Below, piece by piece: positions 63,746 through 64,000 of a stretch of 64,000 nucleotides of DNA (its first letter is position 1; every line of letters begins with the position of its first letter). A program made the translations under genes and the position numbers. Below the pieces are notes generated by a model, which was not told the DNA's origin, ran no database searches, and saw nothing but the letters and a program-made list of their open reading frames with translations. The stretch comes from Streptantibioticus cattleyicolor NRRL 8057 = DSM 46488 (GTDB taxonomy: Bacteria > Actinomycetota > Actinomycetes > Streptomycetales > Streptomycetaceae): contig NC_017586.1 in assembly GCF_000240165.1 (NCBI RefSeq), positions 806,001 through 870,000 on the forward strand. Direction: 5' to 3'.

Positions 63746-64000
63746 TTACTTGTGGCCCGGGGTCCAGTTCATGCCCCAGCCGTAGGCCTGGTCCACGGTG
63801 CGTTGCGGGCTGACGCCGCGGTCGGGAACGAGGTAACGCGCCTCCCGCCGTACGACGAGCCCGTCCCCGTCGTTGGTGAGCAGGGCCAGCGCGCACACCG
63901 TGGACGGCACGGTGCACTCGTCCAGGAAGAACTCGACGGGGGCACCGTGCTGCGGCAGCAACGTGGTCGTCGCGTGCAGCCCGGCGAAGCTGTCGGCTCC
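63746..64000 (-). CDS. Unrecognised gene, 3' part cut by the window end
   Basis: The 85 visible codons are open to the window edge; the start lies beyond base 64000. The fragment contains HGAPVEFFLDECTVPSTVCA, VVRREARYLVPDRGV and the end YGWGMNWTPGHK. The composition is that of a soluble protein; the family is not recognised. It converges on the glycosyltransferase gene, 38 bases away. Confidence 0.7.
   Translation of the reverse strand, partial: GADSFAGLHATTTLLPQHGAPVEFFLDECTVPSTVCALALLTNDGDGLVVRREARYLVPDRGVSPQRTVDQAYGWGMNWTPGHK

Overview
This is about 64 kb of very GC-rich chromosome. GTG and TTG starts are common, many gene ends overlap as ATGA or GTGA, and there is a conservon (CvnABCD), a DUF397 protein, an NsdA-type regulator and a SpoIIE-type phosphatase. 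Together these point to Streptomyces or a close relative in the Streptomycetaceae. I saw no tRNA, rRNA, CRISPR array, insertion sequence, phage gene or obvious antibiotic cluster. The window reads as chromosomal core and near-core sequence.

Layout. 1-5.9 kb: the 3' part of ptsI (PTS enzyme I), an unrecognised gene, a TetR/short-chain dehydrogenase pair with a shared operator-like motif, and acetoacetyl-CoA synthetase. 6.1-9.8 kb: a GH31 alpha-glycosidase converging, with a 4-bp overlap, on a CPA2-type antiporter. 10.3-14.4 kb: a complete conservon, transcribed cvnA-cvnB-cvnC-cvnD and closed by a strong hairpin terminator. 15.1-22.4 kb: a three-gene operon whose last gene is a 1551-residue SMC/MukB-like ATPase and whose first two genes look like the kleisin and KITE partners. 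It resembles an MksBEF/Wadjet condensin without the JetD nuclease. 22.5-27.6 kb: a fused hydantoinase/oxoprolinase and a HEAT-repeat-like protein. 28-38.4 kb: PAS-SpoIIE phosphatase, HTH-TPR regulator, APH-fold protein, secreted peptidoglycan amidase, a small unrecognised protein, Tat-exported phospholipase C and an orphan DUF397 protein.

38.5-50.7 kb is an acyl-CoA catabolism island: two thiolase-like proteins without the usual catalytic Cys/His, a double OB-fold (DUF35) partner, enoyl-CoA hydratase, two acyl-CoA synthetases, a nitronate monooxygenase and an acyl-CoA dehydrogenase. A secreted chorismate mutase and a Ser/Thr kinase with a TPR tail are interspersed. Near-identical inverted repeats of the form CTGAC-N5-GTCAG recur in the control regions of these genes and in front of a truncated nitronate monooxygenase at 53 kb. 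I read them as the operators of one unlinked regulator.

50.7-64 kb: a tightly overlapped metallophosphoesterase/BON/nucleotidyltransferase trio, an ArsR-SRPBCC pair with its operator, a MOSC protein, a penicillin-binding protein, and a TetR gene with two palindromes divergent from a PTS-type dihydroxyacetone kinase operon (dhaKLM). DhaM would take its phosphate from the PTS, whose enzyme I gene lies at the other end of the window. Then follow a NUDIX hydrolase, a PH-domain membrane protein, a glutamate-racemase-like protein, a GC-rich non-coding repeat region, an HpnB-like glycosyltransferase and a partial gene cut by the window end.
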